Assembly (NCBI GenBank): GCA_013400975.1
Contig: WBMZ01003026.1
Location: 1-64,000, forward strand
Reading direction: 5' to 3'
Origin: Atrichornis clamosus
Lineage: Eukaryota; Chordata; Aves; Passeriformes; Menuridae
Length of the DNA stretch: 64,000 nucleotides
In this document: positions 13,101 to 25,923 of the stretch, in pieces
Layout: every line of letters starts with the position of its first letter
How positions within the stretch are numbered: position 1 is the first letter of the stretch
Made by a program: the position numbers and the translations under genes
The notes under the pieces: generated by a model
The model's database searches: none
What the model was told of the DNA's origin: nothing
Seen by the model: only the letters and a program-made list of their open reading frames with translations

Positions 13101-16100
13101 TATTACACTGTGAAGCCCCAGCACCGAGGGTTAGCAGAATATGAACTTAACTCTCTGAATGTGAACTTTTAATCATGTGTATCCCCTTGAATGTTTTGTG
13201 GCCTGCTAGGGAAGTTATATTGCACTGTCACAGAAACAGAATAATACTTCTTAAGTACTAAAACAAATGTGGTCTCTGCACTTTTGAGACTTTACATAGT
13301 AGGCTTTAGTTTATGATGAGCTTCATAATTTAAGGCCTGTTTTAGAATTCTAATCTTTGAGCATTTGTGATCCATGACATTAATTCAAAATATTTACTTA
13401 ATTTCCAACTTTCAAAAAGTTGTGATGAAAATGTTTACTCTTAAGTATAATTTAAAATATTCTAAAAGCAGCAGCTAAAATATAATTGCATTTTAAAATT
13501 TATCATTTTTAGCAGATTAAGAGGAATAATATAACCTGTGAAATGTTTTGAATTTACTCTTCATTTTTAAAATATAATCCTTAAACTCTTATCTGCCCTC
13601 TGAAAACTGAGGAAAGGGTCCTTCATTCAAGGTACTTTACTTTGTTGGACTAAACTGGATTTTATGCTGTAGTTGTGTTGCAGCATATTTTCATTGCTTA
13701 AAGAAGGAGAGAATACCTTTCAGTTCATTACTGACTGACTGTAAGGATTCTTGGCTCTCTTTTTAGCTTTTTAAAAGTAAAGTGAAAATGGAGGAACTAA
13801 GATGGTGTTTCTTTTGAATATATTCTGATTGGCTTACTAATACTAATTTTCTACAAGAATAAAATGACTTCAGTTCCTAGTGTCACAGCTCAAAAATGGC
13901 AACAATGTGCTAGCCAAAATTTTATACTAGCTAATATGTTTTAATACCATTTGGTGGTAGTCTAAAAGCTACCTCTGTTTCCAATGTTCACATTTCCATC
14001 CTTTAATATCAGAGTGTAAGTCTTTCCTATGCTGAGTAGGTTGAAGTACGGTAGCCAGTAAAATTAGAGCCATGTTGTGAAATGGAGTGTGCATCTCAGT
14101 TTCTTTTCTTGTTTTTGGTTTAGGTTAACAGAAGTATCTTTATATCTGCAGTTTCTGGAAATTTAAGAACACTGTGAACCTCTAACCAATAAAAATTTTC
14201 CCATTATGTAAAACATTCTTGTAGATTAGTTTGACTCACTAAGTGGTGGTAGTAGTGACTTCCTCCATGAAGTAAATACACTTTTGCAATGAATTTTCTA
14301 GTGAACTAGAAAGTCTCAGTGCAGCTTTTTGATTTGCTATAGTTTGTTATGGTTTGGTGCAGCCTTTGCCTACTATTTCTCTTTTCTGCCTTCAGGCTTG
14401 TGAGAATTGTTTCTGTATATTAATAGGAGATGCTTGAAACCGACTTGACTTGTTTGTTTCCCAGCAGGAAAGCCTAAGTGCTTAGGCTTTAACTGAATCA
14501 AGACCAGCTCTCAGCAGTGGGAAACAATATATTAATCTATCGGAAGCACAGACTGCGGTCTTGTGTGTCACTGGGGTTTGTGTTGTGAATGTTTTTCATG
14601 TAAACAGGTAGGTAGGAACCATTCCTCTGCTGTCTATGTTTTTAATATGTACATTGAGAAACCTCATGACAGTTGTATGAGTTGGGGTTTTTTGTTGGTG
14701 GTTTTTTTGGGTTTTTTTTTTTTTGTAGTATTAGTATCATTGCATGACACTGTAAAGTACCTTGTTCTCCTTTGTGTTTTCACATCTTTAAGTTGATGGT
14801 ATTAATTTTACAAATCATCTTCAGTGCTTGGGCTTGGTTCAGTTATGAATGAGGATGATACCTCAAAAGTCAAAAGAAGTTTCATTCTCATTTCTGTAAA
14901 TAAACCCTCTTACAGCCTTGTTCTTTCTTCTTGTGTGTCTTCCACACAATGAGAATGGACTATTTAGCAAGTTCTTCTGCATTCTGCCTGATGGACTTAA
15001 ATTGCATGATAGTATATGGAGGCTTGATTTTTTTGTTTGTTTCATCAGTTGTATTTGCAAGGAAGGTAAGCAAATTATTATCTCCATTTCACAAAAGAAT
15101 CATTCCCTCAGATGTTTGATTTCGAATCGATTAAAAAATGTTATTAGAACTCACAGGTAGTAGCCAGCTTCCTCAGTCAGCCACAGCCTAATTTGGAAAA
15201 CTACGTTATACCTTAGTTGCAAGAGGAGAAAATGTCCTGAACCTTTTAGAACAGTACCTTAAATATGTTTGGGGTTGTGCTTTCCTTCCTTGTTCCACTC
15301 TACTTTTTCTGGAGTTTGAAAAGAAATGATTCTTCTACCAAAAAAAGTTAGTCCTGTTTGCCTTCAGTTTAAGCTTTAAATTAGGAATGGATAAAAGAAG
15401 TGAAACATGCTCCTTTCAACTTCTTGACATGAACATAGGAAATTCATCAGTCCTTCAGGTGAGTGATGGGGGTTGTCTCTTTGGAGAGGAGCAGCAGGTG
15501 ATGCTCTGGGAATACTCTGTGACCTGTTCCTTGGAACTGATGGAAGGTAGAGAGACTCTTTCAAAAGTCTCTGTGGAAAGGGATAAAAATTAAGCTTTTT
15601 GCTACACTAATACTAGACTGTATGTTAAGCACTGTGACTAAGAACTTCTCTTCAGTAATAAATTATGTGAATTAATGATGCTGTTTATATACAGAAGTTC
15701 ATGTTCTTGTCACAAAATGTTCTTTTTGTAGGTTCACATAACACTATAACAAGTCCTTTCTAGGTTATGATCTAGAAGTAGCTTCTAAAGGGTGCAAGAA
15801 AAGGAAATAATCTGCTGGAATGATTGGGTACTCTTTTGGCCTTTTCTCTCTCTCTCTTACCTCCCACACAGGACCGTGAACAATTTATGAAGCAGACTTG
15901 CTATCTTTCTGTAAGATTTTTTTTTTTTTTTTTTCCCTTGGCCACATCTAAGTTGGTGCTAGGTGTTTAGTGTTTTTTTCCTAAGAAATGTAGTGTGCTT
16001 CCATGCTGGTGTGTGAATGCCAGCCAGAATGTAACTGGGCTGCACGTGGCTGTCTTGAAGTCATTCTCACCGTCCTGGAGCAAAACAGGTTGAAAAAGTG

Positions 16101-17029
16101 TTAAGATGCTAGTCTTAGACTAACTGCAGAAACCAAAGAATAATTAAAGATCTTACTTTACCATTTATGTTTGGTTTTCAGGGGAAAGGGATATTTTTGG
16201 TCCTCTTCTCCCCAACTTTACCAAGACATAATTGTTTTTGTGTTCCTCATTTCTAGTTATTTTTTCACTTTTGGCAGTTCCCAGCTAAGACTGGAGTCCT
16301 GTTATACAAGGTAATGCATGCACAAGTATGTGAAGAGATGGGAACTTGGTAGGTGTCCAGGTAAGATCAGAGAAAGGGGATCTGTTCCTTGGCAAAGGAG
16401 AATAGAAATACACAGAAGTGCTCTAAGTCATGCAGAAAGTCTCTGGTAGCTTTTCTGATTTTTTTTTCCCCCTCTTTTAAAGCCAACAGGCCTTTCTTTC
16501 CTCTTTTCACATTTGTGATCATATTTTTAAGATGTTGTATGTGATGTGGTTGACAAACCAAGGAAGAGATTTGAAGCTGAAGATGATTTTTAGTGATAGA
16601 TTATTTTCAATAGATACAAGTTTAAAATAAAACTAAAACTTTCTTTGGGAGCCTAAACTGGGTATATATTGTCTACTACAGGAATTCCAATGTTAACTAA
16701 GCCATGTTAGAAGAAAAAGTGTAAAATTGCTGTTTCAGTGCATGGGAACTCAGGAGCCCCTGTGAAGGGTAAGCAAAGGGCTTGTGCACAGCTTTGAGAA
16801 ATTAATCTTCCTCCCATCTGCTGATGGGGGAGTGGGCAGTAGTTATGTTCATTGTATCTGGGTCTACCTATGTTGCCCATTATATTGGCCTTTTAAAGGA
16901 AAGGAAAACCTTATTGAAACACGCCACTAAAACCAGCCAGCCTTTGCACTGCTTTGAGTCAAACCCCCAAAGGACGCATCAGCCTCTGATCTCTCCCATT
17001 TCCTTTCTGCTTATCCCCGTATAACATGC

Positions 17030-17464
17030 TCTGATTGCTGGGTACTGCCCCTCTCCTGGGGGCTGCAGCAGAAGGTGGGGAGGTGCTGAAGGGCTGTGGA
17101 GGTTTCTGAGCTTTCCGTGTCATTGTCAGCGTGTGTTCAGCCCTGCCTAATGTTCCAGGGAGGCTGAACTGGAGGAGACTGGGCAGGATGCTCCCCCAAG
17201 GAGGACCTGGATCTCCAGGAATAGTAGATTGCTGATGGTAGGCAGCTGGGCTGTGATGAGCTAACAGATCTGGCCTTGAGCCTGTCTCTGCAGGATGCAG
17301 AGGGAAGGAGAGGTGGAAAGCGGTGATGAGCCTATTGTTTCAAATGTGCCAACAACTGGCTGGTTGACACTGAGGGCTCATTGTTGCTCCCTTTGCTCTT
17401 TAACCCAGCTGTGGAGAATGTAGAGGGGGTGGAGGTAGCTCAAATTATGAATTAGACTTCTAGT
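17030..17464. other. GC-richer intronic segment directly before a CR1 fragment
   Basis: This stretch is clearly more G-rich than the surrounding intron and runs straight into the CR1 fragment that follows. It may be a diverged, more 5' part of the same CR1 copy, but I could not align it convincingly to CR1 by eye. No coding potential is seen. Confidence 0.35.
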
Positions 17465-17722
17465 GTCCAGAGAGGCAATGGGCATAAATTTAAAAGAAAA
17501 AAAAGAGATAAAATGACATTTGAATACAGGAAAAACTTTTGACTGTGGGGGTGCTCAGACACTGCAACAGGCTGCCCAGAGTGGTGGTAGAGTCACTCTC
17601 GGTGCAAATGCTCAAAACCCCTTGGGTTGCTGTGGTGGGCAGCTCTGTCTGACCCTGCCTGAGCAGAGGGGGCTGCGCTGGATGGTCTCCAGGTGTCCCT
17701 TCCAACCGCACCCCTTCTGTGA
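17465..17722 (+). mobile_element. CR1 LINE, 3'-end fragment
   Basis: This segment has the order of motifs found at the 3' end of sauropsid CR1 elements: a 'gaggcaatgggcataaa' block, an internal A-rich deletion, 'gtgggggtgctcagacactg', 'aacaggctgcccagag', then 'ctggatggtctccagg' and 'tcccttccaacc'. The tail octamers (ATTCTRTG type) are eroded to a CTTCTGTG-like remnant. The copy is 5'-truncated, which is usual for CR1, and diverged, so it is old. It lies in the same orientation as TRAF3 and carries no intact reverse transcriptase. Confidence 0.85.
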
Positions 17723-19934
17723 AAGCTTCTTTAATATTTGGATATATTCTTTTGCTGCTGTTGTGGAACACTTGGGGAATAATTACAAATGCCCTGCTGG
17801 GCACTTGTCTCACAAATGCCGCTGCTGTGTAATCACGGCAGTTTTAATTGTATAGGGAAAGCATCCAAGTGCTAAGTAGTTAATTGACTGAACTCCCCGA
17901 TTTAAGCAGCAAAAGCAAAAGAAAAAAAATCCACCAGCATCTCCCCCCTCCTTGAACCTAGAAAACACCCAAACATGCTAAACCTTGAAAGACCTTGTTT
18001 TTAATGCCTTAAAATATTATGTTTATGAGAATAAAAGGTAGCTTGAATATAACAAAATTATTCCCCTCCCCATTGCCTCTAGTTTTGCCACAAAATACTA
18101 TCCCCAAATTATCCTGTGAAAAATGAATGAAAAGATAGGATTCTCTCTGCTATTCCACCTCTCATGTTTCTGCCTAAGAGATCCCACCAAACTCTGCATT
18201 TTATTCCTGTGAGCCCACGACTAGGAAGACACGAGATGATCTGAATGAACTTTCCTGTAGCTGTGTTTCTTTCCTGGGCTCTTTCAGCCCTCCCCCGATT
18301 GCATTTTGCACAGCCCTCAGAAAGACTGCAGTGCAGTAGTTGGCAAGGAGGGAATTACTAGGAGGGAAAATCAAGCTATGGTGGCTCCTCTTGCAGTGTG
18401 GTGGTGCTGAGATCTGCATTTTGGAGTAGGTAATGAATGGCTGCCTTTGAGTTTCCAATTCGGAAGTCTGAAAGCTTGCAAAAAAAAAAAGGATGTGGAT
18501 AAGTTTTCATTAAATGTCCCTGGAGTGTGCATGGCATGCTGGACAGCCACTAAGCTTATTGATGCAGGGGTTTGAGTTTTTTTTCTTGATACAAAACACC
18601 TGCAGTTTCTGCCTAATACTTTGTTTTTAATCCTCTGTGCTCAGAGAGTGGAGAATAAGGTAAGGTACTTTTTGTTGCTTAACATATAAAGCATAATGGA
18701 AGTAATTTCTGTATGTTGTAGCATGCAACAATAACTGTGCTTGTTGGAAAGTAAAAGTTTTGATTGCCTTTTTTATTGCTTGTAACTCATTGAAATTCTT
18801 TGTTATAAATTCCCTGAATTATCTAGCATATTAAAGTTGAGAAACAGTTATTTGTACTTCATTTATATTAAAAGATTTTTTTTTTTGTAGTCAGTTTTCA
18901 CTTTGGTTATCCAATATAATAGGGAATCATTTTCAAGAACAGTGTTCTGGGAATGTTCCTCTTTTTATGTTAAGATTAAGAGCTAAACCCCCAATCCTTT
19001 CTATGTCTTATCAATATAATGATTTTTTTTCATGCCGGAATTTTAAAGGTATAGCATTATCATAATGCTGCTATTCAGCTGTGGAGTGCACTCGTTCAGT
19101 AAGAATGAAACTTTGGAGGTGCCTTAATTTTCTGTGTTTTAGAAGTGGTTGGTTGGTGACTTGGGAGGGAAAGGAGAGACTGAAAGTGCAAAACTCCTTG
19201 CACCAGATTCAGATTTATACCTAAGAATACAAATGAACAGTGACCAGGATTGCTGACATAATCAGTGTCTGAACTCAGGATGGGAGCTTAAGAGTTTTAG
19301 AACTTCAGTTTTTTGCTGAGTTAATATGTAAATGTTTAGTACAGAAATTTGTACTACTTTCGTGACATCTGTAGGTATTATGGGCTAATTTGTAATTTAT
19401 ATACTGTTTTGGTGGGGAAAGTGTATGGTTGCAGATCTCCTTTTTGTATGAGTAAGCATTTATTCCTGGAGTTTTCTATAAATCTCAGCGCTGGGCTTAT
19501 TTTTCCAGGTACTGTGTTTCTAGAATGAGCCAGATTGGGCTTTCCTTGGCCCGGGTGTATTTTGCCAGAATCTGGAACCACTCATTAGCATGTTACTCAT
19601 CATGATTATGGTCCAAAGTAGCATTGCTGCTGCTCTGTTAGTAGCAGTTTCCTTTCCACCTCCTGAGGGCCAAAGGTGAATTGCAGCACGTGACTAAGAT
19701 TAAAAAAAAATCAGAAAGCCACAAAACCCCCCTCATTTATAGCTGTGGAAGCTTGTGGCATTTCTCCTGACTAGCTAGGTGTTATCTTGGTCTCGTGTTA
19801 CAAAGTCCCATACTTCAGCTGTGGCAATGGGAGTGAAAGCCCAGCATACTTAAGAGTCAGGTAAGCATTTCTGTGACTGTCTGACCTTCCATAGCCGGCT
19901 CTGTGTAACTGCTGAGGCTGATCCATCTCCGCAG

Positions 19935-20171
19935 CGTTGTGTGCAGGATGACAGCTGGGAGCGCGCTGCCGAGCTGGGCCCTCGCTGCCTGTCTGCTCAG
20001 TGCCACGCGGGAACATCGCTGCCCTGGCACCACGGAATAGCCGCCCAGCTGGGTCAGAGTTCACTGGCACTCTTGGACTCTGGGGTAGGTGGCTGCAAAG
20101 TTCTTTGGCAACAGTCGAGAAGCTGAAATTCCTGTAAATTGTGCTTTTGACTGTGTGTTGTACGCGGCCAG
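19935..20171 (+). other. CpG-rich exon-like patch inside intron 1 (possible alternative or second untranslated exon)
   Basis: Eleven CpGs fall within about 120 bp (19931-20050) and four more lie just downstream, far above the surrounding AT-rich intron. A possible acceptor (ctccgcAG) ends at 19934. Two donor-like sites follow: GGG|GTAGGT after 20084 and CAG|GTGAGG after 20171, the latter a strong consensus match. Mammalian TRAF3 has two untranslated exons before the ATG exon, so a second one is expected in this intron. Alternatively this could be a small internal promoter or chance. There is no transcript evidence here. Confidence 0.22.
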
Positions 20172-20640
20172 GTGAGGTTGCGGTGGTGTGGCTGCAAAAA
20201 TTGGCCTTGAAGGGTAAATATGAGAGAGACTATGGGGAATTCACACTTGGTGTACTGGTGGCCTGGGAATTGTTGTAGCATTTTTTGCATCTGAACTTTA
20301 CTATCACATTTAGGAATGTACATAAATAGAGATTGATGAAGATTTCTATTAATTATGTTTTTGGACTATTTTCTTCTTTTTCTCTGTGGTTGTAAAAATT
20401 CCAGGATCAAACACTTCCTCAAACTAAGTTGCTTGCTCCTAATGACCATTGGAATATTGTTACAGAGTGTTGGTTTGTTTTTTTTTTTAAGAAACACTCT
20501 GCAGAGCCGTTAATTACTTTCCCAGAATTGCACTCATGTTTTCAAATGGAATTTATCAGACTTTCCAAGAAAATGGCACTGCTTTGAAGATTTTATACAG
20601 TCTATAATGACACACAGTGTGTCTGGGTGGAGAAGTTTTT

Positions 20641-20653
20641 GTGTGTGTGTGTG
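20641..20653. repeat. (GT)n microsatellite
   Basis: A short perfect GT dinucleotide run of about six and a half units in intron 1. Confidence 0.8.
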
Positions 20654-23600
20654 AAAGCAAGAAACATTAGCTGTGATTTTAACTGTGCATGTTCTTCTTT
20701 AATGCTATTTTGTTGAGAGTCCTTTGTGAGCAATAGTGAAGGAGAAGAAAACAGTGGTTTAAAAATCATGTTGATATGTTTCATGTTGTGCTCTTAGTTA
20801 TTTATCTTACGTTTAAGTTAGGTTATTCATTAAGAATTAAGAATTAGTTTGATGCTTCCTTAGTTTCACTAGATTAACTTGACAGATGCTGAGAAGCCAG
20901 TTACAGGGTTTTTGAATTAAAGTAGTGTAACTCAAACTTTTTCTTTCTTCAGGGCAAAGAAAGAAACCAGACAGACTGTAGCAAAGCTCCCCTTATTGGC
21001 AAGAGTAAAGAGAACCCTATCAGAGCATTGAGAAAGCCTATTCTTCTTTCTTCTCAAGCTGCGGATCAAATGAGATTCAAATAAAACGAAGAAAATGTAA
21101 GCAATCAGAGAGTCTTCCAAATCTGGGGAGAGGGTGGCGTGTTAGTGTGGCAAGAGGAGAAGTACACAGATTGGATCAAGAAAGCTGTTGCACAGATTTT
21201 GGAAACCAAGAGCTCTTTTTAAGCTAACAATTCCCTTTTTAATATTGTAGTCTCTTCAGTTTGTGATGGAGAGTTGTTATGTGAGAGAGCACATAATTTC
21301 CAGATTGATACAGAGTTTGCCTGTTAGCAGGTAATTAGTGAAGAGGTTAGAAAAAGCAGTGAGTAAGAACAAAGTTTGGGCAAGAATTATCAAGTATTTC
21401 AACCTTTCTGGCAGCAGCTGTGATACCAAAGAGGTATTAAATGGAAAAGGGTCCTGTAACCTGTTCTTAAGATGAATGTTTTCTAAAAATTATATTCTAG
21501 GAAAATATATAGGTTTTAGGGAATTGTGTTGCTGCTAGTTTGGACACTCTCACCTTTAATCTTCTAATGCTTGTAACTTGACTTCTGGGTTGCCTGAAAC
21601 TATTCACATATATGGCGTGTTCTTTGGTGTCATTGTCACTGCTCTGTGTAGCTGTGATATGGTAAAATTCTTCCTTTTGTTTTTACTCTAAGATGGTTTT
21701 TTGGCTGCTGGGAAAACTCATGTTTGTCAAGCATGAAAATTCTAATAGCATTGGATAAACTTTGAAGGAGATTTTATTTAGAATTACAGTTTGATATACT
21801 TGCTCTCATAGATTTCTTTTGCCTTGTGTTTGAGTGCAGCGCTGAACTGGGCTGTACTCAATCCAAACTTCATGATCTTGCTGACTACTGGTTAGGAGAC
21901 AAATTGCTGCTACATTTATTAAGGAGATTGTGGGTTTTTTTCTTTTTTCTTTTTTTCTCCTAAAGCATGGATGTTTGGGTAGAAGAGAACGTTTTACCTG
22001 AGCAGTCATATTACTGCCTTGAAGTAGGTGCTTAGGACTCATGTATGATATTTTTCCACTTACCTGCCATTTCAAAATTTATGGAAATCTGTTTTCCTTT
22101 GGGTTTAATTCAGCACCTGGTCATGCTCATAATATTTCCACCTTACTTCAAAAACGTAATACAATCTTTTGTAAGAATGAGCGTTCATTTTGATGACTTT
22201 GGTCTGAATTTTCATACGCAATTCGTTCAGCAATTCAGCATTGCACTGCTCGTATGATGAGAGAGATGCCAGAAGTACATATAGTAAAAATCTGTGTTGT
22301 TGATTTTTGTCTTGTGCATCAAGGTAGAACCTGAATGTGGTAGCGCAGGGCTTAATTGAAATTACTGGTCAAAACTCAGCAGATGAGAGAAAAGACAAAA
22401 AGTTCGTACTAATGGAGACGAGCTTTTATTGTGCCTATTACATTCAGTTTAGGCCACTTTTTAAAAAGTATCTGAATATGGTTTTAAAAAAACTGAGTGA
22501 TGACATATCATGAAAATTTTAAAACTTTAATGTGGAAAGTGAGAGAAGCTTAGGATTGTCTTATTTCAGCCGAACTTAAGATACTGTGGATTTGCTGTAA
22601 TTACAGCTGTTGTTGGCCCTCTTATCTTCTGTAAGTGCACTGATGAAGTCCCTTATTTCAATGAGACACAGAAGCTGGTTGGATTGATAACAAAACATAT
22701 CCTGTTCCAAAATGGAATAACCTTCACTGTTACTAATCACAGCTATCACCAGCACAGCTGTCAGTGAATAAGTATAACTCTGGTGCAGTCAATACCCAGG
22801 AGAATAAATTAGGAAAGAGGTAAAACCACATAAAGATAAAAATGCAGTGTGAGTTTACATATACCTAGTTTAATGATTCTTTTTTCCTGGATAACTGTCT
22901 TGAAAAATGGAAGATTATTTTTTAAAGCCCCAAAACAAGGAAAACCCAATTTTTGACACTGTATGATTAACCTGCAGAACTCACTGTTCTGAGATAACAC
23001 TAAGAATTTTTCTGCTCTTGGCCTCAAAATAATTGCATGTAAGTCCAGCAGATGTTTAGAGGAAACAGGAATCTTGCTTAACAGATGCTTTGGAGCTACC
23101 TTTCTTTTCCTCTTGCCTGTCCAATAGTGTCTTGTAGATGTTGTATAATGACGGAAAGGAACTGGTTTGTGCCTGGCTTGATGGATCCATTTTACAACAT
23201 TTTTAATGTATTTTGGGACTTCATGCTATGCTGTAGGAAGTGTATTTATACATGTTCTGAATTGGATGAAATTTGACACTCCTTTGGGATCTTCTAAAGG
23301 CAGCAATAAAAGAACTTCCAAAGCAATGTGAATCAGATGGAAGAAAGGATTCTTCACAGAAGCATTTATAATGTTAAGGTGGTAGTTCTCCTTATGTAGA
23401 GAGATGAAAGTTTGTCTATATTATACCTAGTTTTCAGATCCTGAAATTGCTTCATAAGATCATAAAGCATTGGGATACAGTTTAGTTGGAAAGTATGAAA
23501 AAAAAAAATCTCTTATGACACTAAGAAGTGTGGGCAAGTGATTTCTTCTTATCCAGACTTCTAGGAGGGTTTAGAGTGGTGACAAATCTCACTAGAAAAG

Positions 23601-25901
23601 TCTAAAAATAATACTTCCTACTGATGTAGAGCACTTCAGACCAGGGATGCTATAAAAGGTAACCCGTGTTTTGCTTATTTTTCAGTGTAGGGAGAAACAA
23701 AGTGGTAAATTTGTAAAATCATGTAGCCATTCTGTAGAATTGGTGGGAAAAAAACCCCAAACCACTGCTGTAATATTGGAAACTTCATTGCCTAGATACA
23801 AGCTACTTGCAAAAAATGAGGAATCAGCACTGTCCTCTGAAGTGTCATTAGCTGTGCAACATCCTGTAAGCTCTAATCTTAGGACTTAAGCCCCTTGCTC
23901 TAAGAGTGAGTGTCCTCTGCATATGTTTAAATCTGGCATCTGCTCCAAATGGAAATTATCCTTTCCATTCTGCATATCTAGACTGTGCCTGTGTGAATCT
24001 TTGTAATGCAAGCAGATAGTCTTTATGAGCATAAATTCTCCAAGGAATCTCTGAGTATTCTCATTTAGTTTCTAGTGTAACACCTGGAGGCTTTCAGGTT
24101 TGAATTTTCAAGAGTAAAAATGCATGTTTAAATGTTAGATTGCCATTAATACATTAGGCAGAATTGCTTTATGAAGTATTTATTTGGTAGAGGTGAACGT
24201 GATTTCATTAATATTAACTACAGAGGCCCTCAGGCAATAAGCATGCAAAAAGAATTTTCAACTAAAACTGTCAACTTCATATGCGAAATCTGAAGATACA
24301 TCTCTTTAAGGCCTTGTGGATGGTGTGCAATGCACCAGTTTTAATGTGTTTCTGAAGCAGCAGCAGCACTGTACAATTCTAACAGAAGTTTCTTTGAAAG
24401 GTTGCTATCGCTTGTGCTAAAACTTCTTTTGGCTGTGTAACAGTGATAAACACTTGGGTTTGGGTAGTGAGGTGAAATTCAGTCAGAAAAATTTATGAAT
24501 TACTCTTACAACCTTCACATTAAGTATATTTTAGAAGGATAACATCCTCATTGATTTTTGTTAATTCTTTTAATCCAGTACGAGAGAAACCTTCAAAGGG
24601 ACATGGGGGTTTTTTGATCCTTAGTAGTATCCTGTCTGACCTGATGCTGTAGGGGTGGCTTGTTCTCAAGACATAAACAATATCTATTGATCTGAAACCT
24701 CCAGAAGAGCAGTTGATCGAAACCTGCAGGCAGCAAATAAAAGATGTAAGGTTGACAAGACAAAATAATAAAACAGTTTGTTATCTGGGAAAGTAATCAC
24801 AAAGAAGAGAGAGAAACCGGGAGAAACTGGGAGAGAAACTAGGAAATTACATGCAGGTTCCAGGTAAAAGAGTCTTTTAATGAGACTTTACAGCTGGAAT
24901 AATGAATACTGTCCTACACCAGAAGGCATTTGTGTCTTACATGGACTTGGCTTTCAGTAGCACATTCCCAAAATCTAAGTTTACTACAAGAGGAAGCAAC
25001 ATCCTCCTTCCTTTCTTACATTGCTGGGAAACACGTTTTGTGAATCTAAATCTTCAGTTATGAAAAGCACAGCTTCTTTTATGAACACCTTAATAAAGGT
25101 AAGAAATGCTTTAGATAGCAGCGAATGTGAAGTTCTGATTATGAATACTATGACAAGTCTGGACTAAGGGACCCTCAACCTTGTTTTTTCCTCCTGAAAA
25201 CTTCAATAATACATTTTCACTAGAGATGTAGAAACTGGAATGCACTTTAGTATAACTAGAAATACTAGCACAAGTGGTTTAGAGGGCTTTAATTTTTTTT
25301 TTCCTGTGGGTTTTTTCTTTCTTCCAGCTTCCATTTACAAACATATTTCAAATTTTTTTCATCTAATAGAAAAACTCCCACACTTTCCCCAAACTCCAAG
25401 ATGTTGGTCATAGATAATACAGTATAGACAGTGAAGTACACAGTGTGGACACTGAAATCACTGATGTTAAACTTGCTATCACTTCATTAAGTAAGTGGAC
25501 AATGTTTTGGTCTTTCCCTATTCTGATAAATAATAAAATATAGCAAATGAAAAGAGAGTTGCTGTTGTTCTCTTTTTCCCTTTTCCTTCCTGAATAAGAA
25601 GCAATGGATTCAGACAAAGCTGAAGACACCATCTAGAGTAGTGCAAAATTTCACTTAGGGTTAGTGAGAGGTTGAATTCTGTGTATGAATAAATGTCTTC
25701 CAGGCAGTTTAGTATTAAATAAAATACTCTGACAATGTCACTTGCTGTTATTAATTTTTAGAGTTTGATTAGTATTTAGGGCAGTGGGAAAAAGTCTTTC
25801 TTTCTTGCCTGTGTTCATAGTAGGCCCTCATCAATGGGTAAAATGGAAGAGCAGGACATGTTTTATGTGGGTGAGTTAATTTCCATAAAAGGCTAGATAG
25901 A

Positions 25902-25923
25902 TTTTTTTTTTTTTTTTTTTTTT
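25902..25923. repeat. Poly(T) tract, 22 T
   Basis: An uninterrupted run of 22 T in intron 1. No retroelement body adjoins it, so it is probably slippage-derived rather than the poly(A) tail of a minus-strand retrocopy. Confidence 0.9.

Larger units (their letters stand above)
870..17464. other. TRAF3 intron 1, first part: no gene seen
   Basis: This is AT-rich, largely single-copy sequence. No open frame resembles a known protein and all are short. Simple-sequence islands include a pyrimidine tract at 5955-5987, a G/T-rich stretch at 7101-7180, and T tracts near 7408-7420, 10419-10431, 14711-14724 and 15917-15934 (18 T). A 14-bp direct repeat, ATGCTATAGTTCAG, occurs at 6671 and 6750. A second untranslated exon may hide here or further along, but nothing in the sequence fixes one. 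Confidence 0.7.
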
